Shown here: one piece after another, positions 16,258 through 25,337 of the stretch
Layout: each line of letters begins with the position of its first letter
Position numbering within the stretch: position 1 is the first letter of the stretch
NCBI RefSeq assembly: GCF_001553265.1
Contig: NZ_KQ960593.1
Span: 112,753 to 176,752 of the forward strand
Source of the DNA: Prevotella sp. DNF00663
Lineage (GTDB): Bacteria; Bacteroidota; Bacteroidia; Bacteroidales; Bacteroidaceae
DNA: 64,000 bases
Direction of reading: 5' to 3'
Position numbers and translations under genes: made by a program
Notes under the pieces: model-generated
Told to the model about the DNA's origin: nothing
Databases searched by the model: none
What the model saw: the letters and a program-made list of their open reading frames with translations, nothing else

Positions 16258-18213
16258 ATGATTTCAGTAGAAGGTTTGAAGGTTGAATTTGGTGTGAAAC
16301 CGCTATTCACCGATGTTAGTTTTGTTGTGAACGATCATGATCGTATTGCCCTTGTAGGTAAGAATGGAGCAGGCAAGTCTACCATGCTTAAGATTCTATG
16401 TGGCATTCAGAAGCCCACTGACGGGACTGTCTCTGTGCCTAATGATTGCACGATAGGCTATTTACCGCAGGTTATGAAGCTGCAAGACGACACCACTGTG
16501 CGCGAAGAAACACGCAAAGCTTTCGCGAGTACGACCAATCTTCAGGCTCGTATAGAGAAGATGCAACAAGAGATGGCCGACCGCACCGACTACGAAAGTG
16601 AGAGCTATGCTGCCTTGGTTGATAAGTTTACGCAGGAGCATGAACGCTTTATGATGCTTGGAGGCGAGAACTATGAGGCTGAAATTGAGCGTACTTTAGT
16701 GGGCTTAGGCTTTGAACGTAGTGATTTCGAACGACCTACTCGCGAGTTCTCTGGGGGATGGCGAATGCGTATCGAACTTGCTAAAATCTTGTTACAGAAG
16801 CCTGATGTATTGCTATTAGACGAACCGACCAACCATCTTGATATTGATTCTATTCAGTGGCTCGAACAGTTTTTGATCCAAAGTTCAAGTGCTGTGGTAC
16901 TTGTAAGTCACGATAGAGCGTTCATCAACAACGTCACTAATCGCACCATAGAGATTACATGTGGTCGTGCCGAAGACTATCGTGTTAAGTACAATGAGTA
17001 CGTTACGCTCCGAACTGAGCGCCGAGAACAGCAACTTCGTGCCTATGAGAACCAGCAAAAGGAGATAGCCGACATCAAAGACTTTATTGAAAAGTTTCGT
17101 TATAAGCCCACGAAGGCTGTACAAGTGCAGAGCCGTATCAAGCAATTAGAGAAGATTGTGCCCATCGAAGTAGACGAAGTCGACAACTCTGCGCTCCACC
17201 TCAAGTTCCCACCATGCTTACGTAGTGGTGATTTTCCCGTTATTTGTGAGGATGTACGTAAGGATTATGACGCTCATACTGTGTTTAATCATGTTAACCT
17301 AACCATTCGACGAGGCGAGAAAGTTGCTTTTGTTGGCAAGAATGGTGAGGGCAAGTCAACGCTTGTTAAATGTATAATGGGCGAGATACCATACACAGGT
17401 AAGCTTAAGGTCGGACACAATGTGCAGATTGGTTATTTCGCTCAGAATCAGGCACAGTTGCTTGATGAGGAACTGACGGTGTACGATACGATAGAACATG
17501 TGGCTAAAGGCGAAGTGCGTCTGCGTATCAACGACATTCTTGGAGCATTCATGTTCGGTGGTGAGGCTTCTGATAAAAAGGTGAAATTCCTTAGTGGTGG
17601 CGAGCGTAGCAGATTAGCCATGATTCGCTTATTGCTCGAACCTGTCAATTTGTTGATTCTCGACGAGCCTACCAATCACCTTGATATGCCTTCTAAAGAT
17701 GTGTTGAAAGAGGCTATACGTGCCTTCGACGGTACGGCTATCATTGTGAGTCACGACCGTGAATTCCTTGATGGATTGGCCGAGAAAGTATATGAATTCC
17801 GCGGTGGACAGGTGAGAGAGCATTTGGGAGGCATCTATGATTATCTGCAAGCATACCAAGCCGAGACCGTAGGAGAGGCTTTGCAAAATGCTTCGATGGC
17901 TGAACGAACGGTTTCAACTAAAGCAGATACAGCAGTTACTACCCCTATTCTGTCTAGCGGTAAAGAGAGTTACGCTGAGCGTAAAGAGCTACAAAAACGA
18001 CTTAATAAAGCAGAAAAAGCCGTTAAGGAAAGCGAGTCGAGAATAGCATCCATGGAGAAGCGTATTGCCGAGTTGGATACTTTGCTTTGCGATCCGGCCA
18101 ATGCTTCCAACATGGAGTTGGTTACTGAGTACACGGCAGTGAAGCGTAAGCTCGACGAAGAGAATGAGAAATGGTTGGAACTCTCCGAGAAATTGGAGGA
18201 ATTGCAAGCATGA
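16258..18213 (+). CDS. ABC-F family ATPase (ribosome-associated type)
   Basis: The 651-residue protein has two ABC cassettes in one chain and no membrane segments: Walker A GKNGAGKST near residue 36, signature FSGGWRMR, Walker B LLLDEPTNHLD; then Walker A GKNGEGKST near 361, signature LSGGERSRL, Walker B LILDEPTNHLD. An interdomain linker rich in charged residues (about 240-300) and a C-terminal coiled coil (about 570-650) complete the ABC-F layout. These proteins act on the ribosome, easing stalling or, in some members, giving antibiotic protection. The subfamily (Uup, YheS or EttA-like) is not settled. Its stop overlaps a possible start of the M13 peptidase frame. Confidence 0.92.
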   Translation: MISVEGLKVEFGVKPLFTDVSFVVNDHDRIALVGKNGAGKSTMLKILCGIQKPTDGTVSVPNDCTIGYLPQVMKLQDDTTVREETRKAFASTTNLQARIEKMQQEMADRTDYESESYAALVDKFTQEHERFMMLGGENYEAEIERTLVGLGFERSDFERPTREFSGGWRMRIELAKILLQKPDVLLLDEPTNHLDIDSIQWLEQFLIQSSSAVVLVSHDRAFINNVTNRTIEITCGRAEDYRVKYNEYVTLRTERREQQLRAYENQQKEIADIKDFIEKFRYKPTKAVQVQSRIKQLEKIVPIEVDEVDNSALHLKFPPCLRSGDFPVICEDVRKDYDAHTVFNHVNLTIRRGEKVAFVGKNGEGKSTLVKCIMGEIPYTGKLKVGHNVQIGYFAQNQAQLLDEELTVYDTIEHVAKGEVRLRINDILGAFMFGGEASDKKVKFLSGGERSRLAMIRLLLEPVNLLILDEPTNHLDMPSKDVLKEAIRAFDGTAIIVSHDREFLDGLAEKVYEFRGGQVREHLGGIYDYLQAYQAETVGEALQNASMAERTVSTKADTAVTTPILSSGKESYAERKELQKRLNKAEKAVKESESRIASMEKRIAELDTLLCDPANASNMELVTEYTAVKRKLDEENEKWLELSEKLEELQA

Positions 18214-18248
18214 TGATTAACGAATATATCAATAATCCAAATAACGAA

Positions 18249-20285
18249 ATGATGAATTTAAAAACGATTGTTCCCATGTTGGCTTTCGTGGCCATGCCCG
18301 AATTGAGTATGGCACAGAATGCTACGGGACTTAAAGCAGCCAATCTTGACAAGACCGTGCGTCCTGCCGACGATTTCTATGAGTTTGCAACAGGTGGTTG
18401 GCAGAAGAATAATCCACTGCCGGCAGCCTATAGTCGTTACGGAAGTTTTGACAAGTTGCAAGAAGATAACAACAAACGTATCAACTCTATCTTGGATGAA
18501 CTCCTCAAGAAGAAGTTCAAGCAGGGTACTACTGAGCAGAAGTTGAGCGATCTTTATAAGCTGGCTATGGACTCTGCTCGTCGTAACAAAGAGGGCGTTA
18601 GTCCTGTGATGCCCCGTATGAAGGAGTTTGAAAGTGCCAAGACTATTGCCGATTTGAAGGCTTTGCAACTCAAGTATGCTACTTTCGGATATGGTGTTCC
18701 ATTCAGTACATGGTTTGGTGCTGATGACAAAAATGCCAAGATGAATATTCTGAGCATCTATCAGGGTGGTCTTACTTTGGGTCAGAAAGATTATTATGTA
18801 GACAACGATGCGGCCACAGCCGATATTCGTGAAGCTTATAAGAAGCACATTGTGCGTATGTTCCAGCTCTTCGGATTCTCTCAGACAGAAGCCGAAAGTC
18901 GCCGAGATGCTATCATGCGTTTTGAAACGGCAGTGGCTTTGATATCCAAAAGTAATACAGAACTGCGCGATCCACAGGCTAATTACAATAAGATGACATT
19001 AGCCGAGTTCAAGGAAAACTATCCCGGTATCGATTTGGAAGCCATGTCTAAGGCTCGTGGTGTGAAGGCCGACTATATCCAAGAGATGGTTGTAGGACAG
19101 CCAGCATTCATGGCCGGCGTCGATAAATTGACCGCAGTGCTCTCTGCCGACGACCTTCGTGCCCTCATGGAGTGGGATCTTATTCAATCGTCAGCTTCTT
19201 ATTTGAGCGACGAGGTGATTGCTGCCAATTTCGATTTCTTTGGTAAAACCATGCGTGGACGTAAGGTTGATTATCCTCGTTGGAAGAAAGCTACTAATCA
19301 AGTAGAGAGTGTTCTGGGCGAGGCGTTGGGCAAAATGTATGCTGAGCGTTACTTCCCGGAATCAAGCAAGAAGCGTATGAAGGAACTTGTTCGCAACTTA
19401 CAAATCTCTCTCGGACAGCGTATAGATGCACAAACTTGGATGAGCGACACAACAAAGGCTGCTGCTCATGAAAAGTTGGATGCCTTCTATGTGAAGATAG
19501 GTTATCCTGATAAGTGGGAAGATATGTCAAGATTGATCATTGATCCGGCTAAGTCTTACTACGAAAATATGATGGCTTGTACCGAATTTTGGAGTGCTCG
19601 CCATATCGAAAAGAGAGCCGGCAAACCGGTAGACCGTGACGAATGGGGTATGACTCCGCAGACAGTGAATGCTTATTACAATCCTACGACTAACGAGATT
19701 TGCTTCCCGGCTGGTATTTTGCAGTATCCGTTCTTCGATCCTAAGGCCGATGATGCCTTTAATTATGGTGCTATCGGGGTGGTTATCGGTCATGAGATGA
19801 CTCACGGATTCGATGATCAGGGACGTCAATATGATAAGGATGGTAATATGAAAGACTGGTGGACAGCCAGCGATGCAGCCAATTTCAAGGAGCGTACAGA
19901 TAAGTATGCCGACTTCTTTAGCAATATTAATGTGTTGCCAGACCTTAAAGGTAACGGTCGATTAACATTGGGTGAGAACCTTGCAGACCACGGAGGCCTT
20001 CAGTTAGCTTACTATGCTTACAAGAATGCTACAGCCAAGAAGCCTTTGAAAACTAAAGAAGGATTCACCGCAGATCAACGTTTCTTCATTGCTTATGCCG
20101 GTGTATGGGGACAGAATATCACTGAGAAAGAAATTCGTAACCGTGTGAAGAGCGATCCTCACTCACTGGGCGAATGGCGTGTAAATGGTGCTCTTCCTCA
20201 TATTGATGCTTGGTATAAGGCTTTCGATGTGAAGCAGGGAGATAAGATGTTTATCCCTGAAAGCGAGCGTTTGCAGCTTTGGTAA
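18249..20285 (+). CDS. M13-family zinc metallopeptidase (neprilysin/PepO type)
   Basis: This is a secreted endopeptidase of about 678 residues. The zinc site is visible as GHEMTHGFDD (HExxH) with the third ligand in GENLADHGG, and the N-terminal M13 domain starts with RPADDFYEFATGGW. A start at 18249 or 18252 gives a short signal peptide (MNLKTIVPMLAF to SMAQ); starts at 18210 or 18213, overlapping the ABC-F stop as ATGATGA, would give an unusually long acidic n-region but allow translational coupling. It probably shares the ABC-F transcript. Confidence 0.92.
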   Translation: MMNLKTIVPMLAFVAMPELSMAQNATGLKAANLDKTVRPADDFYEFATGGWQKNNPLPAAYSRYGSFDKLQEDNNKRINSILDELLKKKFKQGTTEQKLSDLYKLAMDSARRNKEGVSPVMPRMKEFESAKTIADLKALQLKYATFGYGVPFSTWFGADDKNAKMNILSIYQGGLTLGQKDYYVDNDAATADIREAYKKHIVRMFQLFGFSQTEAESRRDAIMRFETAVALISKSNTELRDPQANYNKMTLAEFKENYPGIDLEAMSKARGVKADYIQEMVVGQPAFMAGVDKLTAVLSADDLRALMEWDLIQSSASYLSDEVIAANFDFFGKTMRGRKVDYPRWKKATNQVESVLGEALGKMYAERYFPESSKKRMKELVRNLQISLGQRIDAQTWMSDTTKAAAHEKLDAFYVKIGYPDKWEDMSRLIIDPAKSYYENMMACTEFWSARHIEKRAGKPVDRDEWGMTPQTVNAYYNPTTNEICFPAGILQYPFFDPKADDAFNYGAIGVVIGHEMTHGFDDQGRQYDKDGNMKDWWTASDAANFKERTDKYADFFSNINVLPDLKGNGRLTLGENLADHGGLQLAYYAYKNATAKKPLKTKEGFTADQRFFIAYAGVWGQNITEKEIRNRVKSDPHSLGEWRVNGALPHIDAWYKAFDVKQGDKMFIPESERLQLW

Positions 20286-20325
20286 GATATACCTACTATA
20301 ATATAGCTCAAGTATGACATGTTCG

Positions 20326-20436
20326 GGAGTCATCAGGAGTTAGTAGAAGTAAAAGCCTCAAAAAGCCTTGGAGTAAACAGACAAATGTCTATTAACTCCC
20401 CTTTGTAACTCCAACGCCTGACAGGCGTTTTACTCC
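20326..20436. repeat. Structured GGAGT/ACTCC repeat region
   Basis: GGAGT-type motifs at 20326, 20336 and 20370 face ACTCC motifs at 20394, 20407 and 20431. Inside are AGACA/TGTCT (around 20378-20390) and a palindrome AACGCCTG-A-CAGGCGTT at 20413-20429. It could fold into a branched RNA or mark an old insertion. I find no ORF in it. Parts resemble the TTACTTCT/AACTCC-type flank sequences near 33.8, 43.6 and 55.4 kb. Confidence 0.5.
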
Positions 20437-20480
20437 AAATAATGCTGAAGTTGAGCATGATAGCGAAACTTCAACAATAT

Positions 20481-20519
20481 AATAAAACCGACATCCCTTG
20501 TTGAGATGCCGGTTTTATT
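20481..20519. terminator. Bidirectional terminator between the M13 peptidase and pafA-like genes
   Basis: AATAAAACCG at 20481-20490 pairs with CGGTTTTATT at 20510-20519, continued by CATC/GATG across one mismatch, with a 9-nt loop. The A-tract and T-tract on the two sides make it work for both convergent genes. Confidence 0.85.
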
Positions 20520-20539
20520 CTTTATATACCGTAAGATTC

Positions 20540-22018
20540 TTATTCTACAACTTTCAATATAGCGTTGCCAACACAAGCATTAGGCATTTGTATGTGAAGC
20601 ATCTGGCAGACAGTGGGTGCAATATCGGTGATATAGGTCGGCGTAGAGGTCTGGCCATGTTTCACGTTCCATCCCATGAATACAAGTGGAATGTGGGAAT
20701 CGTAGGGATTCCATGCACTGTGTGACGTACCGATGTAGTCGGCTGCAACCTTGAAAGGTAGCATGTTAGGACGTTGGATAACTAATAGCTCACCACTTCT
20801 ACCGCGGCAATAGCCATTAATAGCACGTTCGCGCACAATGGAATTGATAGGAGCTGAGGCAATGTTATCCATATCTACCACATATACAAATTGTGAATCG
20901 GCCTTCAAATAGTCTACTGCTGCAGCCTTAACAGCCTTTTCGTCAAGGCCGGCTTTCTTGGTAACATCGTGGTTTAGATACATCGCTGTGGAGTAAATGT
21001 CGTTGAAGAGGTCGGCTACACCGAATTTCTGTTGCAGATGATTGTTGAGTGCTGTCATGGTAGCTTTATAATCCCAACCACCAGCAGGAATGTTGTGACT
21101 GCGTGATACGTTTGGATTGTGAGCACCGGCATGGTCGGCCGAGAGGAAGAAGAGGTAGTTGCCACGACCAATTTTGCGGTCTAGATAATTGAAAAACTCT
21201 GCTAAATCCCTGTCTAAGCGCATATAGACATCGTGGTTTTCCTTGCCACGTGTGCCGTATTTATGCCCGATGATGTCGGTCGATGATACACTTATGCAGA
21301 GCATATCGGTCTGTCCACGCATACCCATCTGCTCGTTTTTGATGGTAGCTTCGGCCATTTTGAATGTACTGGTCACTCCATCGGGAATGCCGGTAATGTC
21401 TACATCCTTAGCCGGGCGGTTGGCCTTGTTGAACTTTTCTACCCATGCTGGCAGTTGCTTCATATAATAGGTGCTGGTGATATAGCCTCTAGAGCTGTGG
21501 TCCCACCAATAAGCGGCATCGGCAGCATGACCGGCTGGGAATATGGAAGCGCGGTCTTTGAGTGCTACGCCTATCACTTTCGACTTGGCATCGGTAGCCA
21601 TTTTGAGCATGTCTCCGATAGTTGTAGCCCACATATTGCGTGGCGACATCATCCCTTCCTTGCTATTGCTACCCACGGTTTGCACAGTTTTGTCTTCGCA
21701 ACAATACACTTTTTTATTACCTAGATGGAAGTTGTTGCCGGCAATACCATGAAGAGCAGGCACAGAACCGGTATAGATGGATGTATGGCCAATGGCTGTT
21801 ACTGTCGGGATATAGTTTATCATAGTGTTTTCGCAACTAAACCCTTCGTTGAGCAAGCGCTTCAATCCGCCCTTACCATATTGGTCGTAATAATAGTAAA
21901 GGTAGTCCCACCGCATTTGATCGATAGCAAGTCCCACCACAAGTTTCGGTCGTGCAGGTTGTGCCAACAATAGAAGTGTGGCGCAACATGCTAATAATAA
22001 AATAGATAGTCTTTTCAT
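20540..22018 (-). CDS. PafA-like alkaline phosphatase/phosphodiesterase superfamily enzyme
   Basis: The roughly 492-residue exported protein has a signal peptide (MKRLSILLLACCATLLLLAQ) and the alkaline phosphatase superfamily metal site: VGLAIDQMRWDYL, the nucleophile segment IGHTSIYTGSVP with Thr, SSTDIIGHKYG and LSADHAGAHNP. LKDRASIFPAG carries a Lys-x-Arg pair as in the phosphate-irrepressible phosphomonoesterase PafA of Bacteroidetes. It probably frees phosphate from monoesters in the periplasm. I chose ATG 22018 over 22075 because it gives a clean signal peptide; a -7 element at 22129-22136 leaves a long leader in either case. Confidence 0.88.
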   Translation of the reverse strand: MKRLSILLLACCATLLLLAQPARPKLVVGLAIDQMRWDYLYYYYDQYGKGGLKRLLNEGFSCENTMINYIPTVTAIGHTSIYTGSVPALHGIAGNNFHLGNKKVYCCEDKTVQTVGSNSKEGMMSPRNMWATTIGDMLKMATDAKSKVIGVALKDRASIFPAGHAADAAYWWDHSSRGYITSTYYMKQLPAWVEKFNKANRPAKDVDITGIPDGVTSTFKMAEATIKNEQMGMRGQTDMLCISVSSTDIIGHKYGTRGKENHDVYMRLDRDLAEFFNYLDRKIGRGNYLFFLSADHAGAHNPNVSRSHNIPAGGWDYKATMTALNNHLQQKFGVADLFNDIYSTAMYLNHDVTKKAGLDEKAVKAAAVDYLKADSQFVYVVDMDNIASAPINSIVRERAINGYCRGRSGELLVIQRPNMLPFKVAADYIGTSHSAWNPYDSHIPLVFMGWNVKHGQTSTPTYITDIAPTVCQMLHIQMPNACVGNAILKVVE

Positions 22019-22128
22019 TTGATATTGATTTTTAGAATTACTGATAATCATGATATGTTTACAAAGGAAGTGCAAACGAGCGCAATGAAAATGTATTCTC
22101 AGATTGTCGAGTGCAGTCTTTGCTTCTA

Positions 22129-22136
22129 CAAAGATA
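22129..22136 (-). promoter_or_regulatory. -7 element of the pafA-like gene
   Basis: Reads TATCTTTG on the minus strand, giving a leader of about 105 nt before ATG 22018. Confidence 0.5.
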
Positions 22137-22298
22137 GTTATATTTTGTTTTTGTCCAATACATAGCTTCTGTTTTTCATATTTTCAATTCTCTATTGAGG
22201 TGAAACATTAGCACGGTGCAGTCAAAGATTGTTGCTTCCAGCATATGGTGTTTGCTGTCAATCAAGGCGATGGAGCATCCAATGAGTGGCTCGAACCA

Positions 22299-22334
22299 GT
22301 CTCCCTCTCCTTGCGAGAGGGACGGGGTGAGGTT
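22299..22334. repeat. REP-like hairpin with a GGGGTGAGG tail
   Basis: CCCTCTC (22303-22309) and GAGAGGG (22315-22321) form a stem, directly followed by ACGGGGTGAGGTT. This arrangement resembles extragenic palindromic elements found in many bacterial genomes. It abuts repeat element R3. The larger gap 22019-22560 otherwise holds only R3 and the two divergent promoters; short frames across it are not convincing genes. Confidence 0.55.
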
Positions 22335-22420
22335 ACTGCAAGGCTACGGCAGGATTGCTGGCAAGTCGAGGCAGTCTTGCTGTTTGGTTTTTGCAGCATC
22401 GCTGATGTGCCTCTGCAACG
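22335..22420 (+). repeat. Dispersed 22-nt-period element, copy R3
   Basis: Units start at 22342, 22364 and 22386, with a partial fourth at 22408. Cores read GGCAGGATTGCTG, GGCAGTCTTGCTG and TGCAGCATCGCTG. It lies between the divergent pafA-like and metA genes. Confidence 0.8.
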
Positions 22421-22497
22421 AAGTAATGGATAAGTTACTAAGTAGACTAGTAAATGAGTTTGGATTGTAATATGCGCTTTCAGATGCTGCAATTTTA

Positions 22498-22529
22498 TTT
22501 GGTTATATCTATGAATAGCACTATCTTTG
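22498..22529 (+). promoter_or_regulatory. Promoter of the metA operon
   Basis: TTTG at 22498-22501 and TATCTTTG at 22522-22529, 20 bp apart; the metA ATG is about 31 bp further. I see no S-adenosylmethionine riboswitch in the leader. Confidence 0.7.
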
Positions 22530-22560
22530 CGAGGAGTTTTATAGATTGAAAGGAACATAA

Positions 22561-23478
22561 ATGCCGTTACGATTACCAGACAGACTGCCTGCGATAGAGA
22601 TATTAAAGCAAGAAAATATCTTTGTGATGGATGAGACGCGTGCGCACAATCAGGAAATCAGACCTCTAAAGATTGTGGTACTCAACTTGATGCCGCTCAA
22701 GATAACGACCGAGACCGATTTAGTCAGGTTGCTATCAAACACACCTTTGCAGCTTGAAATCTACTTCATGAAGTTGAAAAGTCATACTCCGAAGAATACG
22801 CCGGTGGAACACATGATGATGTTTTATCGCGATTTTGAAGCTCTGTCTCGCGAGAAGTTCGACGGAATGATAATTACCGGAGCTCCCATTGAAACCATGC
22901 CTTATGAGGAAGTAGAGTATTGGCCGGAAATAATTCGTATCTTTAATTGGGCTCGTACGCATGTTACGAGTACGCTATACCTATGTTGGGGGGCAATGGC
23001 AGGGCTATACCATTTCTACGATGTGCCCAAATATGGGTTGGATAAGAAAATGTTCGGTATCTTCAAACAGAAGACTATAGCACCGCAATTGCCTATCTTT
23101 AGAGGCTTCGATGAAGAATTTAACATGCCTCAAAGCAGACATACAGAAGTGCATCGTGAAGATATAGAGAAGCATCCCGAACTGGATATTATCGCGGAAT
23201 CGGCCGAGAGTGGAGTTAGTGTGGTGATGGCGCGTGGCGGACGGGAATTCTTTATCACCGGACATTTGGAATATGCACCCGACACTTTGGACAAAGAATA
23301 TAAGCGAGATAAGAATATTCGAGATGATGTAGAGTTACCCCGGAATTATTATCATGATGATAATCCGGCACTAGAGCCTATTGTGAGCTGGCGTGCACAT
23401 GCCAACTTGTTCTATAACAATTGGATAAATTATTACGTATATCAGGAGACTCCTTATAATATAGACGATATTCGCTGA
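22561..23478 (+). CDS. metA: Homoserine O-acyltransferase, predicted acetyl-CoA type
   Basis: The 305-residue enzyme is full length for MetA, which acylates homoserine in methionine synthesis. Catalytic Cys142 lies in LYLCWGAMAG, and ITGHLEY holds the His-x-Glu pair. Residue 111 is Glu (GAPIE): structural and kinetic work on the family links Glu111 to acetyl-CoA use and Gly111 to succinyl-CoA use, so this one should make O-acetylhomoserine. Its stop codon overlaps the start of the U32 gene by one base (TGATG), indicating an operon. Confidence 0.95.
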   Translation: MPLRLPDRLPAIEILKQENIFVMDETRAHNQEIRPLKIVVLNLMPLKITTETDLVRLLSNTPLQLEIYFMKLKSHTPKNTPVEHMMMFYRDFEALSREKFDGMIITGAPIETMPYEEVEYWPEIIRIFNWARTHVTSTLYLCWGAMAGLYHFYDVPKYGLDKKMFGIFKQKTIAPQLPIFRGFDEEFNMPQSRHTEVHREDIEKHPELDIIAESAESGVSVVMARGGREFFITGHLEYAPDTLDKEYKRDKNIRDDVELPRNYYHDDNPALEPIVSWRAHANLFYNNWINYYVYQETPYNIDDIR

Positions 23479-25337
23479 TGGAAAAAATACGTACGTTGGA
23501 ACTCTTGGCACCTGCTAAGAACTTGGAGTGTGGCTTGGCTGCCATTGCACATGGGGCCGATGCCGTCTATATCGGAGCCACTCACTTCGGTGCGAGGGTT
23601 GCTGCCGGCAATGCTATAGACGATATTGCACAATTATGTAGGTATGCCCATCAGTTTGGGGTACGTATTTATGTGACAGTCAACACCATTATTTATGAAC
23701 AGGAATTAGCCGATACAAAGTCGCTTATCCGCGAATTGGCTCGTATTGGAGTAGATGCTGTCTTGGTGCAAGATATGGGAATGGTAGAGATGTTCCGACA
23801 ATTACATGAGGAAGAACCCGATTTGAGGTTGCCGGCATTGCATGCCAGTACACAATGTGATACTCGTACGGCCGAGAAGGTGAAGTGGTTGCAGGCTATT
23901 GGGTTCGAGCGTGCGGTGCTAGCACGCGAACTTTCGGTGGCCGAAATAGTCTCTATTCATGAACAGAATCCCGATGTAGAGTTGGAAGTCTTTGTACATG
24001 GTGCGTTGTGTGTGAGTTATTCGGGTGTTTGTTATGCCTCTCAACATTGTTTTAATCGTAGTGCTAATCGTGGCGAATGTGCACAATTTTGTCGTATGAA
24101 GTTTGATTTGGTAGATGCGACAGGTCGTGAGATAGAGCATCAGCGGTATTTGTTGTCGCTTAAAGATATGTGCCAAATCGAGCAACTTGAACCTTTGGCT
24201 GAAGCTGGTGCATGCTCGTTTAAGATAGAAGGACGCTTGAAAGATGTGGGATATGTAAAGAATGTGGTCTCTGCCTATAGCAAACGACTCAATCAATTGG
24301 TACAGAAATATCCTGAAAAGTATTGTAGGGCGTCAAGAGGTGAGGTGAGTTACAACTTTGAGCCCAACTTACAAAAGACTTTTAATCGTGGTTTTACCAA
24401 CTATTTCTTGAATGGCCGAAAGTCTGCTATAGCTAGTTTTGATACGCCCAAAGCTATGGGGGAGTTTGTCGGGACGGTGAAAGAAATACGTCATAACAGC
24501 TTCAATGTGGCTGGAACGGCCAACTTTGCCAATGGAGACGGATTCTGTTTCATCAATACGAATAGGGAATTGGAAGGTTTCCGAGTAAATCGAGCAGAGG
24601 GAAACAGGCTTTACCCGTTGAAGATGCCGACTCATTTAAAGCCCGGAATGCGGTTGTATCGCAACAACGACGTGGTATTTGAGAAGACATTATCGGGACA
24701 AACAGCCGAGCGGAAAATCAAAATAAAGATGTCGTTTGGACTTACTGAGAATGGTTTCTCGTTGATGGCCGAAGGTAAAACCGTTACAGTAGACTTCGCA
24801 CATCAGGAGGCTCAGAAGCCACAACGAGATAATATTATTCGTCAACTATCCAAGTTAGGCAATACACCCTATCTTTGTGATGAGGTGACAGTGGCCGATG
24901 GAGTCGATCGTTACTTCTTGCCTTCGAGTGTATTAACTGATATGCGTAGGCAATTGGTAGAACAGTTATCAGTTGCCGAAGTGCCGATTGCTGCAAAAAA
25001 TAAGAAAAAGCAAGAAGTAGGAATAGGCTCTTTGGCGTGGACACCGGAATATAAGAAGCATTTATATTTATATAATGTGAGCAACCACTTGGCTCAACAA
25101 TTTTATGAAAAGCAAGGAATGACAAGGGTAGGGAAGGCCTTTGAAGTGGAGCCAAAGTCCAATGCGCTGATCATGCAATGCCGTCATTGCATTCGTTTCT
25201 CGCTTGGTTATTGTGTCAAGCATGGCGGACGAAAACCCGAATGGAAAGAACCGCTCAAGTTGGTGTTGGGAGATGGCCGACGGTTTGAGTTGGAGTTTAA
25301 TTGTAAGGAATGCCAAATGAACATCTATGCAGAATAA
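23478..25337 (+). CDS. U32-family protein, probable rRNA/tRNA hydroxylation enzyme (RlhA/TrhP-like)
   Basis: The 619-residue protein carries the U32 signature with clustered cysteines (ALCVSYSGVCYASQHC, then RGECAQFC, about 178-210) that in characterised members bind an iron-sulfur cluster. A long C-terminal extension with a DUF3656-like region and a second cysteine set (MQCRHCIRFSLGYC and CKECQ near the end) makes it closer in size to RlhA, which hydroxylates 23S rRNA cytidine, than to the shorter TrhP. The family was once called peptidase or collagenase. It overlaps metA by one base and the next gene by 11 bp. Confidence 0.85.
   Translation: MEKIRTLELLAPAKNLECGLAAIAHGADAVYIGATHFGARVAAGNAIDDIAQLCRYAHQFGVRIYVTVNTIIYEQELADTKSLIRELARIGVDAVLVQDMGMVEMFRQLHEEEPDLRLPALHASTQCDTRTAEKVKWLQAIGFERAVLARELSVAEIVSIHEQNPDVELEVFVHGALCVSYSGVCYASQHCFNRSANRGECAQFCRMKFDLVDATGREIEHQRYLLSLKDMCQIEQLEPLAEAGACSFKIEGRLKDVGYVKNVVSAYSKRLNQLVQKYPEKYCRASRGEVSYNFEPNLQKTFNRGFTNYFLNGRKSAIASFDTPKAMGEFVGTVKEIRHNSFNVAGTANFANGDGFCFINTNRELEGFRVNRAEGNRLYPLKMPTHLKPGMRLYRNNDVVFEKTLSGQTAERKIKIKMSFGLTENGFSLMAEGKTVTVDFAHQEAQKPQRDNIIRQLSKLGNTPYLCDEVTVADGVDRYFLPSSVLTDMRRQLVEQLSVAEVPIAAKNKKKQEVGIGSLAWTPEYKKHLYLYNVSNHLAQQFYEKQGMTRVGKAFEVEPKSNALIMQCRHCIRFSLGYCVKHGGRKPEWKEPLKLVLGDGRRFELEFNCKECQMNIYAE

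Noticed and set aside
22216..22470. Short open frames (62-98 codons) across the metA upstream gap
   Set aside because: They run through the REP-like hairpin and repeat R3, have no homology I can see and differ between frames.
22530..22560. SAM riboswitch upstream of metA
   Set aside because: The leader is only about 30 nt, too short for a known SAM riboswitch.
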